DNA of 6,633 bases, from positions 1 to 6,633 of the forward strand of contig JARYMD010000247.1 of NCBI GenBank assembly GCA_029907285.1, in the 5' to 3' direction. The notes beneath the pieces were generated by a model. The model saw only the letters and a list, made by a program, of their open reading frames with translations. It had not been told where the DNA came from and did no database searches. The DNA is from Verrucomicrobiota bacterium (GTDB lineage Bacteria > Verrucomicrobiota > Verrucomicrobiia > Limisphaerales > J093). The translations under genes and the position numbers were made by a program. Positions 5,860-6,633 of this stretch are shown in pieces; position 1 is the stretch's first letter; the number at the start of each line of letters is the position of its first letter.

Positions 5860-6633
5860 ATGCATATGCCACCTGCAGATTCACAGAACGAGATTCGCTG
5901 TGGAAGCATGGCCCGAGAGCCTCAAAAGCCGGGCCACGGCCAGCGCAGCCGGCTGCCCGAGCTGCTTATTACCATTGTCATCGGGGGCGTGCATGTGCTG
6001 TTTCTTGCATGGGCGATTTGGCCGAACAGGAACAACCTGAACCCGGACGGGATATCATATTTGCGGCTGGCGGGCTACTACGCGGAACTGAAAACGTCGC
6101 TGATGATCAGCGGTTACTGGGGGCCGATGTTGAGCTGGATAGCTGCGGTGTGGATCAAGCTTGGCGTGCCGGTGTTGATTGCGGGGCGTGTGAGCATGGC
6201 ATTGAGTGCGGTTGTTTTTGCGTGGGGCGCTCGGGCTCTGCTGTGCGCGTTTCCGCTGCCTGCATGGGCGCAACAGGTTGGGTTTGGGCTTGCGGCATTG
6301 TGGAGTGTGTTTTGGTCGATCGAGTACATATCACCGGACCTGTTGGTGTGCGGTCTGATGTGTTTTGGAGCGGCGCGGATGATGCGCGGCGATTGGGTGA
6401 CGGACCGCAAGCAGAACGTCGTGTCGGGGATTATTTGGGGGCTGGCCTATCTTGCCAAGGCGGTTGCGCTGCCAATGGCTTTTGCGATGGGAACCGTGAT
6501 TGCATGGCTCTGGCACTGGCGCGAAAAACGGAATGCCAAGCAAGTGTGGATTGGGTTGGGAGTGACATGGATTGTGTGTTTGGCAGTGGGATTGCCATGG
6601 ATGGCAGTGCTGTCGGTTCATTACGGCAAGCCA
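5860..6633 (+). CDS. Multi-spanning membrane protein, GT-C glycosyltransferase-like (3' truncated by window)
   Basis: An open frame that continues through the window end, so about 258 N-terminal residues are seen. After a short polar N-terminus comes a first membrane helix (LLITIVIGGVHVLFLAWAIW), then an external loop with NLNPDGISYLRLAGYY. An acidic residue in this first loop, as in 'PDG', is typical of GT-C enzymes of the family 39/PMT/ArnT type that use lipid-linked sugar donors. Further hydrophobic segments lie at roughly residues 85-125, 135-170, 188-218 and 228-252; 'WGLAYLAKAVALPM' resembles a segment common in these proteins. Function beyond this is inference; it might glycosylate a lipid, protein or cell-surface polymer. 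The start is uncertain: in-frame ATGs occur at 5860, 5866 and 5908. The last is preceded by GGAAG only 1 nt away and gives a short cytoplasmic tail. The gene lies 19 bp after the GH10 gene. Confidence 0.72.
   Translation, partial: MHMPPADSQNEIRCGSMAREPQKPGHGQRSRLPELLITIVIGGVHVLFLAWAIWPNRNNLNPDGISYLRLAGYYAELKTSLMISGYWGPMLSWIAAVWIKLGVPVLIAGRVSMALSAVVFAWGARALLCAFPLPAWAQQVGFGLAALWSVFWSIEYISPDLLVCGLMCFGAARMMRGDWVTDRKQNVVSGIIWGLAYLAKAVALPMAFAMGTVIAWLWHWREKRNAKQVWIGLGVTWIVCLAVGLPWMAVLSVHYGKP

Overview
The window looks like a moderately GC-rich Gram-negative chromosome. I favour the Verrucomicrobiota (Limisphaerales/Pedosphaera-like). The reasons are the PaaK plus tandem-ACT gene pair, a Tat-exported GH10 protein of the planctomycete/verrucomicrobial style, and a spacer array of 15-bp 'GGCAGAAACATGGGG'-type repeats that I associate with that group. 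This placement is inference; no rRNA or phylogenetic marker is present.

Layout, left to right. (1) Bases 1-891, plus strand: the 3' end of a phenylacetate-CoA ligase (paaK-type), then 27 bp later a protein made of two ACT domains. These probably form one operon for aromatic or aryl-acid CoA metabolism. (2) 976-1365, plus: a small Zincin_1-type metallopeptidase with an HELGH motif. (3) 1366-1560: a non-coding array of 15-bp units, three in one orientation and at least five in the other, around a central core of about 45 bp. It fills the gap between two convergent genes and runs into the 3' end of pgl. (4) 1542-4127, minus strand: zwf (glucose-6-phosphate dehydrogenase) followed by pgl (6-phosphogluconolactonase), the two steps from glucose-6-phosphate to 6-phosphogluconate. 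A 228-bp spacer containing several short palindromes separates them. (5) 4128-4214: a short divergent intergenic region. (6) 4215-5840, plus: a Tat-signal-bearing divergent GH10 (xylanase-family) protein with a long uncharacterised N-terminal region. (7) 5860 to the window end, plus: the N-terminal half of a multi-spanning membrane protein resembling GT-C (family 39-like) glycosyltransferases, cut by the window edge.

Most genes are ordinary metabolic genes. The parts least explained by known families are the inverted repeat array at 1366-1560, the palindrome-rich zwf-pgl spacer, and the altered active-site surroundings of the GH10 protein. I do not see a defence system, CRISPR array, transposase, tRNA or rRNA.
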